From DATFNV01 sp035266225 (lineage in GTDB: Bacteria; Planctomycetota; Planctomycetia; Gemmatales; Gemmataceae), in NCBI GenBank assembly GCA_035266225.1, contig DATFNV010000336.1, forward strand, positions 9,533 through 73,532: a stretch of 64,000 bases of DNA. Direction: 5' to 3'. This document shows positions 24,244-31,547 of this stretch, piece by piece; the first letter of the stretch is position 1; each line of letters begins with the position of its first letter. The notes beneath the pieces were generated by a model that worked only from the letters and a program-made list of their open reading frames with translations, had not been told where the DNA came from and made no database searches. The translations under genes were made by a program, and so were the position numbers.

Positions 24244-24827
24244 GAGACTTCTTCGTCACGACACTCGACTGGGCGGCCAGCCTGGCGCGGAAGAACAGCC
24301 TGTGGCCGATGCCGTTCGGGACGGCGTGCTGCGCCATCGAGCTGATGGCGGCGGGGGCCTCGCGCCACGACATCGCCCGCTTCGGCGCCGAGGCCATGCG
24401 CTTCAGCCCGCGGCAGTGCGACCTGATGATCGTCGCCGGCCGCGTGGTCATGAAGATGGTGCCGGTGATGCAGCGCATCTGGCTGCAGATGCCGGAGCCC
24501 AAGTGGTGCATCTCGATGGGCGCCTGCGCCTCCAGCGGCGGCGTCTTCGACACCTACTGCACCGTGCAGGGCATCGACCGCTTCATCCCGGTGGACATTT
24601 ACATCCCCGGCTGCCCGCCACGGCCCGAACAGATCCTGCAAGCGATCATCGACTTGCAGGAGCGCATCCAGAAAGGCGGCACGCTGACCGGCAAGGAGTT
24701 CGCTGCCCGCACCCGGCCGAAGAATCCGGCCCCGCTGGCGCTGGAGGTGCTGCCGGCGGACAAAATGGTGGCGCCCGGCGACTTCGCCACGGCGACGCGC
24801 CTGCGCGAGGGGGAGAAGTCACCGTGA
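24234..24827 (+). CDS. nuoB: NADH-quinone oxidoreductase subunit B
   Basis: 197 residues. It carries iron-sulfur cluster N2, the last cluster before quinone: the Cys pair in GTACCAIELM plus Cys in SMGACASSGG and IPGCPPRPEQ are visible. The protein starts at ATG 24234 (MALRDFFVTTLDWAASLARKNSLWPMPFG), inside the end of nuoA. Its stop overlaps the nuoC GTG (GTGA). The C-terminal about 40 residues are a divergent tail. Confidence 0.96.
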   Translation: MALRDFFVTTLDWAASLARKNSLWPMPFGTACCAIELMAAGASRHDIARFGAEAMRFSPRQCDLMIVAGRVVMKMVPVMQRIWLQMPEPKWCISMGACASSGGVFDTYCTVQGIDRFIPVDIYIPGCPPRPEQILQAIIDLQERIQKGGTLTGKEFAARTRPKNPAPLALEVLPADKMVAPGDFATATRLREGEKSP

Positions 24828-25327
24828 CCCACGACGAAATCCTCGCCGGGCTGCGCGAGCGCTTCGGGCCGGACTCGTTCGCGACGGCAGAGTTCCGCGA
24901 CAACCGGCGCGTCATCGTGCCCGCCGAGCGCGTCCACGCCGTGCTGGCATTCCTCAAGGGACAGTGCGGCTTCGACATGCTCGCCGAAATGACGGCTGTC
25001 GATTACCTGCGCTACCCCAACGCCAAGGACCGTTACGGCGTCGTCTACTGTCTGCTCGACACCAGGGCGGGGACGCGCCTGGTGGTCAAGACGTTCGTGA
25101 ACGATCCCGAGCCGGTGCTGCCGTCGGCCTACCCCCTGTGGAAGGCGGCCGACTGGCTGGAGCGCGAGGTGTACGACATGTACGGCATCCGCTTCGACGG
25201 ACACCCGGACCTGCGCCGCATCCTGATGCCGGAGGAGTTCACCGCCTACCCGCTGCGCAAGGACTACCCGCTGCGCGGCAAGGGGGAGCGGCACAACCTG
25301 CCGGTGCTGACGAGGGCGGAAGGTTAA
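24824..25327 (+). CDS. nuoC: NADH-quinone oxidoreductase subunit C
   Basis: 167 residues from GTG 24824, overlapping the nuoB stop by GTGA. It is the 30-kDa subunit of the peripheral arm. The family signature is seen as WLEREVYDMYGIRFDGHPDLRRILMPEEF, ending in a YPLRKDYPLRGKGERHNLPVL tail. It is separate from nuoD rather than fused, and an array of heptanucleotide repeats fills the gap to nuoD. Confidence 0.95.
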   Translation: MTHDEILAGLRERFGPDSFATAEFRDNRRVIVPAERVHAVLAFLKGQCGFDMLAEMTAVDYLRYPNAKDRYGVVYCLLDTRAGTRLVVKTFVNDPEPVLPSAYPLWKAADWLEREVYDMYGIRFDGHPDLRRILMPEEFTAYPLRKDYPLRGKGERHNLPVLTRAEG

Positions 25328-25331
25328 GGCA

Positions 25332-25432
25332 ATTGCAGATTGCAGATTGCAGATTGGAAGACAAATCTGCAATCTGCAATCTGCAATCTGCAATCTGCAA
25401 TCTGCAATCTGCAATCTGCAATCTGCAATCTG
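25332..25432. repeat. Heptanucleotide inverted repeat between nuoC and nuoD
   Basis: About three and a half copies of GCAGATT, an 8-nt spacer, then nearly ten copies of AATCTGC. The arms are unequal (3.5 against 9.7 units), which points to slippage or copy-number change. The last unit runs into the nuoD ribosome site (GGAGGG). The same unit forms the repeat inside cobN at 3831-3905. Confidence 0.93.
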
Positions 25433-25440
25433 GAGGGATC

Positions 25441-26661
25441 ATGCCACTGGAAACGCTCGATCCCCTGGCCGACGAGGTGGCCGAGAAAGACTACCAGTGG
25501 ACCCTCAACTTCGGCCCACAGCACCCGGCCACGCACACGACGCTGCGCCTGCTCCTGACGATTGACGGCGAGACCGTCATCAAGGCGGTGCCGGACATCG
25601 GCTACCTGCACAGCGGCTTCGAGAAGCTCGGCGAGCACCTCGACTACAACCAGTACGTCACCATCGTGGACCGGATGAACTACATCTCGCCGGTCATGAA
25701 CGAGATCGCCTGGTTCCACGTCGTCGAGAAGCTGATGGGCGTCGAGATCACGCCGCGCTGCAAGTACCTGCGCGTCATCCTGGGCGAATTGTCGCGTATC
25801 TCCGACCACCTGCTCTGCACCGGGGCGGCGGCGCTCGACCTGGGGGCCCTCACCGCCTTCCTGTACGCCTTCTACCAGCGCGAGAAGCTCTACGACATCT
25901 TCGAGTTCGCCTCGGGGCAGCGCTTCCACCCCAGCTATTTCCGCGTCGGCGGGCTGACCCGCGACGTGGACGACGCCTGGATCGACCGGGTGCGCGACTT
26001 CATCAAGGGCTTCCCGCGGGCGCACGCCGACGTAACGAAGCTGCTCAACCGCAACCGCATCTTCATCGACCGCACCCACGGCATCGGCGTCCTGACCCGC
26101 GAGGAGGCGATCAACCGCGGCGCCACCGGCCCCGTCGCCCGCGCCAGCGGTGTGGTCCGCGACCTGCGCAAGGACGAGCCGTACCTCGCCTACAAGGATT
26201 TCGACTTCAAGGTCGTCTGCTCGACCGCCGGCGACAGCTACGCCCGCTACCTGGTACGCATGGAAGAGATGCTCGAGTCGCTGAAGATCGTCGCGCAGGC
26301 GGTCGAGAATTTGCCGGGCGGCCCGGTCAACGTGGACGTGGAAGGCAAGGCGGTGCTGCCCGACCAGCTGGCGGTGTACCGCAGCATCGAGTCGCTGATC
26401 CAGCACTTCGAGTTGGTCATGACCAACCGGCAATGGCAGCCGCCGGTCGAGGAACTCTACGGGGCGGTCGAGTCGCCGAACGGGGAGCTGGGCTTCTACG
26501 TCGTCAGCGACGGCAGCGGGCAGGCGTACCGGGCGCGGACGCGGCCGCCGTCGTACATCCATTTCGCCCTGTTCCCGCAGCTGATCGTCGGACACCAGGT
26601 AAGCGACGTGGTGGCGGTGCTGGGGAGCCTGAACATCATCGCGGCGGAGCTGGACCGGTAG
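25441..26661 (+). CDS. nuoD: NADH-quinone oxidoreductase subunit D
   Basis: 406-residue 49-kDa subunit that forms the quinone cavity with NuoB. Hallmarks include LNFGPQHPATHTTLRLLLTIDGE, the quinone-site region LHSGFEKLGEHLDYNQY, and the C-terminal ESPNGELGFYVVSDGSGQAYRARTRPPSYIHF ... AELDR. ATG 25441 follows GGAGGG. The TAG stop is supplied by a palindromic insertion at 26660; without it the gene would have ended in a GTGA overlap with nuoE. Confidence 0.96.
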   Translation: MPLETLDPLADEVAEKDYQWTLNFGPQHPATHTTLRLLLTIDGETVIKAVPDIGYLHSGFEKLGEHLDYNQYVTIVDRMNYISPVMNEIAWFHVVEKLMGVEITPRCKYLRVILGELSRISDHLLCTGAAALDLGALTAFLYAFYQREKLYDIFEFASGQRFHPSYFRVGGLTRDVDDAWIDRVRDFIKGFPRAHADVTKLLNRNRIFIDRTHGIGVLTREEAINRGATGPVARASGVVRDLRKDEPYLAYKDFDFKVVCSTAGDSYARYLVRMEEMLESLKIVAQAVENLPGGPVNVDVEGKAVLPDQLAVYRSIESLIQHFELVMTNRQWQPPVEELYGAVESPNGELGFYVVSDGSGQAYRARTRPPSYIHFALFPQLIVGHQVSDVVAVLGSLNIIAAELDR

Positions 26662-26733
26662 GTCAGGCTTTCCAGCCTGACCGGGCTTGGGGTCAGGCTG
26701 GAAAGCCTGACCTACGATGGGAGCTGGACCGGT
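26646..26733. mobile_element. Palindromic insertion with 14-bp direct repeats between nuoD and nuoE
   Basis: A 60-bp insert at 26660-26719 contains inverted arms TAGGTCAGGCTTTCCAGCCT ... AGGCTGGAAAGCCTGACCTA around a short centre. It is flanked by perfect copies of GGAGCTGGACCGGT at 26646-26659 and 26720-26733. Removing 74 bp restores nuoD ending in TGA overlapped by the nuoE GTG start. This is the mark of insertion with target duplication, though such a small element carries no gene and would need help from elsewhere. Confidence 0.85.
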
Positions 26734-27211
26734 GAGCGTACTGAGCGAAGACCTGCGGCAGAAGATCCTGGCGTACCTCCCGCGCTACCCGAGCAAGCAG
26801 GCGGTGACGCTGCCGGCGCTGCACGTCGTGCAGGACGCCCTGCGCTGCGTGCCGCTGGAGGCGGTCCGGGAGATCGCCGACCTGCTCGACCTGAGCCCGG
26901 CCGAGGTCGCCGACACGATGACCTTCTACGGCTTCTTCCGCCCCGAGGACAAGCCGCTCGGCAAGACTCGCCTGTGGGTGTGCCGGGGATTGGCCTGCGC
27001 CCTCCGCGGCGGCGAGGAGCTGCTGTCGGACCTGTGTCAGCGGCTGAACGTCCGGCCCGGCCAGACGAGCGCGGACGGCAAGGTCACCGTCGAGTTCGCC
27101 GAGTGCATCGGCGTGTGCGAGGGAGCGCCGGCGGTGCTGATCGACGACGCCGGGCGCGGGGACGTGACGCCGGATCGGGTGGACGCCCTGCTGGCAGAAC
27201 TGCGACAATGA
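26732..27211 (+). CDS. nuoE: NADH-quinone oxidoreductase subunit E
   Basis: 159 residues. The 24-kDa subunit with the [2Fe-2S] cluster N1a next to NuoF. The thioredoxin-like fold and the cluster pattern Cys-x4-Cys (VCRGLACALRGG) and Cys-x3-Cys (ECIGVCEGAP) are visible. The start is GTG 26732, lying in the right copy of the 14-bp duplication, with GGGAG 8 nt upstream; the ATG at 26717 falls within the insertion. A toxin-antitoxin pair follows before nuoF. Confidence 0.94.
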   Translation: MSVLSEDLRQKILAYLPRYPSKQAVTLPALHVVQDALRCVPLEAVREIADLLDLSPAEVADTMTFYGFFRPEDKPLGKTRLWVCRGLACALRGGEELLSDLCQRLNVRPGQTSADGKVTVEFAECIGVCEGAPAVLIDDAGRGDVTPDRVDALLAELRQ

Positions 27212-27239
27212 CGGCGGCCCGCGAGAGGAGGGTTCAGCC

Positions 27240-27593
27240 ATGCAACTGGAAGATTACTTCGAGTTCGAGAAGTTCACGACCCCGTTTGGGCCGGTCGAGC
27301 GCATCCGGATCAAGGGACACCGGATCGCTATCGAGAACGTCATCGACTACTTCAATCAAGGGATGCAGCCGAGGGAGATTTGCGAGAAATTGCCGACCCT
27401 TACGCTGGAGGAGGTTTACGCGACGGTCACGTACTACCTCCACAACAAGGAAAAGGTAGACGCCTACAACGAGGAGGGCGAGAAGATCGCGGACGCGTGG
27501 TATCAGGAGTACCTCAAATACGGGCCGTACTTCTTGCGGGACCGGGCGAGCGAGTACGTTGTTGGACCGGAAGTCCCACCCGACCATGACTAA
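27240..27593 (+). CDS. DUF433 antitoxin
   Basis: 117 residues. The helix-turn-helix pattern is that of DUF433 antitoxins (IKGHRIAIENVIDYFNQGMQPREICEKLPTLTLEEVYATVTYYL), with a C-terminal extension. ATG 27240 is preceded by GAGGAGGG. It overlaps the toxin start by 8 nt. DUF433 proteins bind DNA and neutralise a PIN-like DUF5615 partner. The gene looks less GC-rich than the nuo genes around it, suggesting later arrival. It sits within a complex I operon, so it would be transcribed with the respiratory genes. Confidence 0.85.
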   Translation: MQLEDYFEFEKFTTPFGPVERIRIKGHRIAIENVIDYFNQGMQPREICEKLPTLTLEEVYATVTYYLHNKEKVDAYNEEGEKIADAWYQEYLKYGPYFLRDRASEYVVGPEVPPDHD

Positions 27594-27945
27594 ACCGCGG
27601 TTTCTATGCGATGAGAACATCGACCCGGACCTCGTCGATGCCATCCGGCAGATGGGGCCCGCCATCGACGTCATTCGGGTCGGCGATCCCGGCGCTCCGC
27701 CCTTGGGTACAAAGGATCCCGATCTCCTTATCGCTGCCGAGGCGTCGGGGCGTGTCTTTGTTTCCCACGACCGGCGCTCGATGTCAGGCCACTTGGCAAA
27801 CCACTACGCTGCCGGACGACACACGGCAGGGATCATTCTGTTGCGGCGAAGGTTTTCGATCGGGCAGTACGCCCGAGAAATCGTCAATCAGTGGGCAACC
27901 ACGACTGCTGACGAGTGGGTTGATCGCACGATGTACTTGCCCTAA
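27586..27945 (+). CDS. DUF5615 PIN-like toxin
   Basis: 119 residues. The DUF5615/Mut7-C PIN-like nuclease fold is seen as FLCDENIDPDLVDAIRQMGPAIDVIRVGD with the acidic residues of DEN and DPDLL, then GRVFVSHDRRSM. The start at ATG 27586 overlaps the antitoxin stop at 27591-27593. The predicted activity is RNA cleavage restrained by the DUF433 partner. A Shine-Dalgarno for this ATG is not obvious, consistent with translational coupling. Confidence 0.83.
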   Translation: MTKPRFLCDENIDPDLVDAIRQMGPAIDVIRVGDPGAPPLGTKDPDLLIAAEASGRVFVSHDRRSMSGHLANHYAAGRHTAGIILLRRRFSIGQYAREIVNQWATTTADEWVDRTMYLP

Positions 27946-27974
27946 CGATTGGAACGTGCCTTGATGCTGGGTGA

Positions 27975-29309
27975 ATGCTGATGCCTGACTTTGAACCCGT
28001 GCTCCTGCGCCGCATCCTCCGCAACGCGGACGTCTCCCTGGAGGCGTACCGGGCCGACGGCGGCTACCGCGCCCTGGCGAAGGCGCTGGGCGAGATGGCC
28101 CCGGCGCAGGTCATCGACGTGGTCAAGGCGTCGGGGCTGCGCGGCCGCGGCGGCGCCGGCTTCCCGTGCGGCGTCAAGTGGACCTTCCTGCCCAAGGACC
28201 ACCCCGGCCCCATTTACATGTGCGTCAACGCCGACGAAAGCGAGCCCTGCACCTTCAACAACCGCATCTTGATGGAACAGGATCCGCACCAGATCCTCGA
28301 AGGCATCATCCTGTCGTGCTACGCCGTCAAGGCGACGACGGCTTACGTCTACGTCCGCTACGAGTACGGCCCCGCCGCCCGCGCCATGCAGCGCGCCATC
28401 GACGAGGCCTACGCCGCGAACCTCCTGGGCCGCCACGTCCAGGGCAAGGACATCCACCTCGACGTCTTCGTCCACCGCGGGGCCGGCGCCTACATCTGTG
28501 GCGAGGAGACCGGCCTGATCGAAAGCCTGGAGGGCAAGCGCGCCTGGCCGCGCATCAAGCCGCCGTTCCCGGCCGTCGAAGGCGCCTTCCGCAAGCCGAC
28601 CATCGTCAACAACATCGAGACGATGGCCTGCGTCACGCACGTCGTCGATCGCGGCGCCGACTGGTTCAAGTCGATCGGCGTGCCGCCCGACCCGAAGAAC
28701 CCGCGCGACGCCGGCAGCTACGGGCCGAAGCTGTACTGCCTCAGCGGCCACGTCAACAGGCCGGGCTGCGTCGAATTGCCGCTGGGCATCACGGTGCGCG
28801 AGCTGGTCGAGAAACACGGTGGCGGCGTCTGGAAGGGCAAGAAGGCCAAGGGCTGCATCCCCGGCGGCATCAGCATGGGCCTGATGACCGAGGCCGAGTT
28901 CGACACGCCGCTGGACTTCAACGGCCCCGGCAAGGTCGGCTGCCTCGGCCTCGGCACGGCCGCGGTCACGGTGTTCGACGAGGACACGAGCATTGTCGAT
29001 GTCCTGTACAACGTCTGCCGCTTCTTCGCCCACGAGTCGTGCGGCCAGTGTACCCCGTGCCGCGAGGGGACCGGCTGGATGCTGAAGATCGCCGAGCGCC
29101 TGCGCCGCGGCCAGGGCCGGCTGGAAGACCTAAAAATCCTCGAAGAAGTCGGCCACGGCATGGGCATCATGCCGGGCACGACGATCTGCGGGTTGGCGGA
29201 CGGGGCCGGCTGGCCGGTGAAGATGGCCGTCCGCAAGTTCCGGGCGGAGTTCGAGGACTACCTGCGTGCCGGGAAGAAGAGCACGGCGGCGCTGGCTGGC
29301 GTGCATTAG
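27975..29309 (+). CDS. nuoF: NADH-quinone oxidoreductase subunit F
   Basis: 444 residues. Flavin- and NADH-binding subunit with cluster N3. Visible signatures: GLRGRGGAGFPCGVKWTF (NADH/FMN), CVNADESEPCTFNNRILME, GAYICGEETGLIESLEG and the cluster motif ESCGQCTPCREGTGW. The second ATG at 27981 (MPDFEPVLLRR) has a better-spaced GGGTGA site than 27975 and may be the true start. The stop overlaps a repeat arm at 29308. Confidence 0.95.
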   Translation: MLMPDFEPVLLRRILRNADVSLEAYRADGGYRALAKALGEMAPAQVIDVVKASGLRGRGGAGFPCGVKWTFLPKDHPGPIYMCVNADESEPCTFNNRILMEQDPHQILEGIILSCYAVKATTAYVYVRYEYGPAARAMQRAIDEAYAANLLGRHVQGKDIHLDVFVHRGAGAYICGEETGLIESLEGKRAWPRIKPPFPAVEGAFRKPTIVNNIETMACVTHVVDRGADWFKSIGVPPDPKNPRDAGSYGPKLYCLSGHVNRPGCVELPLGITVRELVEKHGGGVWKGKKAKGCIPGGISMGLMTEAEFDTPLDFNGPGKVGCLGLGTAAVTVFDEDTSIVDVLYNVCRFFAHESCGQCTPCREGTGWMLKIAERLRRGQGRLEDLKILEEVGHGMGIMPGTTICGLADGAGWPVKMAVRKFRAEFEDYLRAGKKSTAALAGVH

Positions 29310-29327
29310 CCGCTTGCGGCTTAGCGA
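29308..29327. repeat. Single arm of the family 1 palindrome
   Basis: TAGCCGCTTGCGGCTTAGCG without its partner arm, directly after the nuoF coding end and followed by the AGGAGG ribosome site of the lipoprotein gene. It is a half copy of the element. Confidence 0.75.
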
Positions 29328-29339
29328 GGAGGACTTGCC

Positions 29340-29828
29340 ATGCGTGGGATCCGTTGTGTGCTGCTGGCGGTCGTGCTGGTCGTGACGCTCGGCGCCTGCG
29401 GGTGCAAAAACAAGAACAAAGACACGGCCCCCGAAACGGGAGGCAACCCGCTCAGGCTGGACCAGGCCGGCGGCGCGCCGGCGCAGGGCGTGGTCCGGCG
29501 CGGGGCGCAGCGGCAGGAGATTCAGGGCATCCTGGAAAACCTCGCCAAATACTACGAACTGTACCGAGGCGAAAACGGGCGGCCGCCCAAGAGCCTTCAG
29601 GAATTCAGGGCGTACCTGGCGAGCGACCCCAACGCCCGCAAACTCGTGGAGGCCGTGGACAAGGGCTGGCTCGTGTGGGTCTTCGACCCTCCACCGAACA
29701 CCAACCAGGTGCTGGCCTACGAGAAGGAGGAGTTCGAGCAGTTCCATAACCGGCTTGTCCTCTTCGGCGGCGGTGCGGTCAAGTTGATGACCGACGCGGA
29801 ATTCCAGGCGGCGCTCAAGGGGCAGTAG
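29340..29828 (+). CDS. Small lipoprotein of unknown function inside the nuo operon
   Basis: 162 residues from ATG 29340 with a strong GAGGAGG site. Signal peptide with lipobox LGAC (Cys20). The mature part starts GCKNKNKDTAPETGG and continues with IQGILENLAKYYELYRGENGRPPKSLQEFRAYLAS. The last segment resembles a pattern seen in many planctomycete exported proteins with a pseudopilin-like body. It is not a known complex I subunit. Its position between nuoF and nuoG with tight spacing suggests co-expression. Confidence 0.78.
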   Translation: MRGIRCVLLAVVLVVTLGACGCKNKNKDTAPETGGNPLRLDQAGGAPAQGVVRRGAQRQEIQGILENLAKYYELYRGENGRPPKSLQEFRAYLASDPNARKLVEAVDKGWLVWVFDPPPNTNQVLAYEKEEFEQFHNRLVLFGGGAVKLMTDAEFQAALKGQ

Positions 29829-29848
29829 CTCAGCGAGGCGAGGCGCTC

Positions 29849-31489
29849 ATGGCAGTCGTTTACGTCAACGGCACGCCGGTCGATATCGGTGCCGAGAGGC
29901 TGAACCTGATTCAGGCCGCCGAGAAGGCCGGGGTGTTCATTCCCCGCTACTGCTGGCACCCGGCGCTGACCGTGGTGGCGTCGTGCCGCATGTGCCTGGT
30001 CGAGGCCGGCGAGATGAAGGACGGCAAGCCGACCCTGCAGCCGCGCGTCGTTCCCGCCTGCCAGACGCCGGCCAAGGACGGCAGCGTCATCGTCACCAAC
30101 AGCGACAAGGCCAAGGCCGCCCAGGCCGGTACCCTGGAAGACCTGCTCCTCAACCATCCCCTCGACTGCCCCGTCTGCGACAAGGCCGGCGAGTGCATGC
30201 TCCAGGACTTCAGCTACCGCTTTGGCCGGTCCGAGAGTCGTATGATCGACCCGAAGCACACGCCGCCCAACAAGCCGCACATCGGGCCGAATGTCACGCT
30301 GTTCACCGACCGCTGCATCATGTGTACCCGTTGCGTCCGCTTCGCGCGCGAGGTCAGCGGTGAGGCCGAACTGCTGGTCGCGAACCGCGGCGACCACGAA
30401 GAAATCGACACCTTCCCCGGCATCCCGCTCGACAACAAGCTGGCCAGTAACGTCGTGGACCTGTGCCCCGTCGGCGCCCTGTGCAGCAAGGACTTCCTCT
30501 ACAAACAGCGCGTCTGGTTCCTCAAGGAGCAGAAGAGCGTCTGCCCCGATTGCAGCACCGGCTGCAGCGTCTGCCTCGACACCAACAAGAGCGTCGTCTA
30601 CCGCCTGCGGCCGCGCTACAACCCGCAGGCCCAGGGGCACTTCATGTGCGACGACGGCCGACTCGGCTACCACTACATCAACTCCGACCAGCGGCTGACG
30701 CAACCCTACTCCCGGCGCGACGGCCGGTTGCAACCGGCCGAGTGGCCGGAGGTGCTGGCGGGGGTGCGGCGCGAGTTCGCCGAGGCTGTGCGGCGGGACG
30801 GCTCCGCGGTCGCCGGCGTCCTGTCGCCGTTCCTGACGTGCGAGGAGGCGTTCCTGCTCGCCAAGTTCCTCAAGGGTCTGTCGGGGGAGGTGCGCCTGGC
30901 GCTGGGTCCGGTGCCGGTCGTCGGCGAGGACGATACCTATCCCAAGGACCGCCGCGGCCGGCCGGCCCAGCCGGTGAAATTCATCATTCGGGCGGAGAAA
31001 TGTCCGAACCGCCGCGGCGTCGAGGAGGTGCTACGTCACTTCCAGGGGGACGTGGTCAAGTTCGACGACGTCCTGCGCGACGCGGCGGCCGGCAAGGTGC
31101 AGGCGCTCTACCTCGCGGCCGGCTACCCGCCGCGCGGAGGCTGGATCACCGAGGCGCAGGCGAAGTCGCTGGAGAAGGTGCCGCTCCTGGTGGTGCAGGA
31201 CCTGTTCTTCACGCCGGCCACCGGCCCGGCGAAGTACGTCATCCCCGCGGTCAGCTTCGCGGAGAAGGACGGCACCTTCGTCAACCACGCTGGGCTGGCG
31301 CAGGCGATCCACTGGGGCGCAACGCCGCCTGGCGAGTGCCGCACTGACGGGCAAGTGTTCCTCGACCTGCTGGAGCGCCGCGGGCTGGCGCACGCGCCGA
31401 CCTTTAGGAAGGAATTGGCCGGCGAAGTGCCGTACTTCGCGCCGCTGGCGCCGGGGGAGATCGGCGAATACGGGGTAATGCTCGTTTAG
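29849..31489 (+). CDS. nuoG: NADH-quinone oxidoreductase subunit G, short form
   Basis: 546 residues. An N-terminal [2Fe-2S] domain (YCWHP ... SCRMCLVE ... PACQTP), the His-Cys3 cluster (HPLDCPVCDKAGEC), a CIMCTRCVR cluster and the molybdopterin-type 4Fe-4S motif CPDCSTGCSVC are all present. The rest is a reduced molybdopterin-like domain. NuoG proteins usually have about 700-900 residues, so the C-terminal half is trimmed. ATG 29849 follows the lipoprotein stop by 20 nt. The TAG stop is inside the left end of a perfect palindrome (GTTTAG). Confidence 0.95.
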   Translation: MAVVYVNGTPVDIGAERLNLIQAAEKAGVFIPRYCWHPALTVVASCRMCLVEAGEMKDGKPTLQPRVVPACQTPAKDGSVIVTNSDKAKAAQAGTLEDLLLNHPLDCPVCDKAGECMLQDFSYRFGRSESRMIDPKHTPPNKPHIGPNVTLFTDRCIMCTRCVRFAREVSGEAELLVANRGDHEEIDTFPGIPLDNKLASNVVDLCPVGALCSKDFLYKQRVWFLKEQKSVCPDCSTGCSVCLDTNKSVVYRLRPRYNPQAQGHFMCDDGRLGYHYINSDQRLTQPYSRRDGRLQPAEWPEVLAGVRREFAEAVRRDGSAVAGVLSPFLTCEEAFLLAKFLKGLSGEVRLALGPVPVVGEDDTYPKDRRGRPAQPVKFIIRAEKCPNRRGVEEVLRHFQGDVVKFDDVLRDAAAGKVQALYLAAGYPPRGGWITEAQAKSLEKVPLLVVQDLFFTPATGPAKYVIPAVSFAEKDGTFVNHAGLAQAIHWGATPPGECRTDGQVFLDLLERRGLAHAPTFRKELAGEVPYFAPLAPGEIGEYGVMLV

Positions 31490-31533
31490 CGGCGGGTCGC
31501 AGACCCGCGCGGGTCTGCGACCCGCCGCTAAAC
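31484..31533. repeat. Perfect 50-bp palindrome, GTTTAG...CTAAAC
   Basis: A 25-bp perfect inverted repeat with no loop (GTTTAGCGGCGGGTCGCAGA ... TCTGCGACCCGCCGCTAAAC). It overlaps the last codons and stop of nuoG and ends 14 nt before nuoH. Its ends match family 2. Confidence 0.92.
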
Positions 31534-31547
31534 AAGGACGGATATCC

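Noticed and set aside
25332..25432. Possible CRISPR array
   Set aside because: The unit is 7 bp with no spacers, arms are inverted, and no cas genes are nearby.
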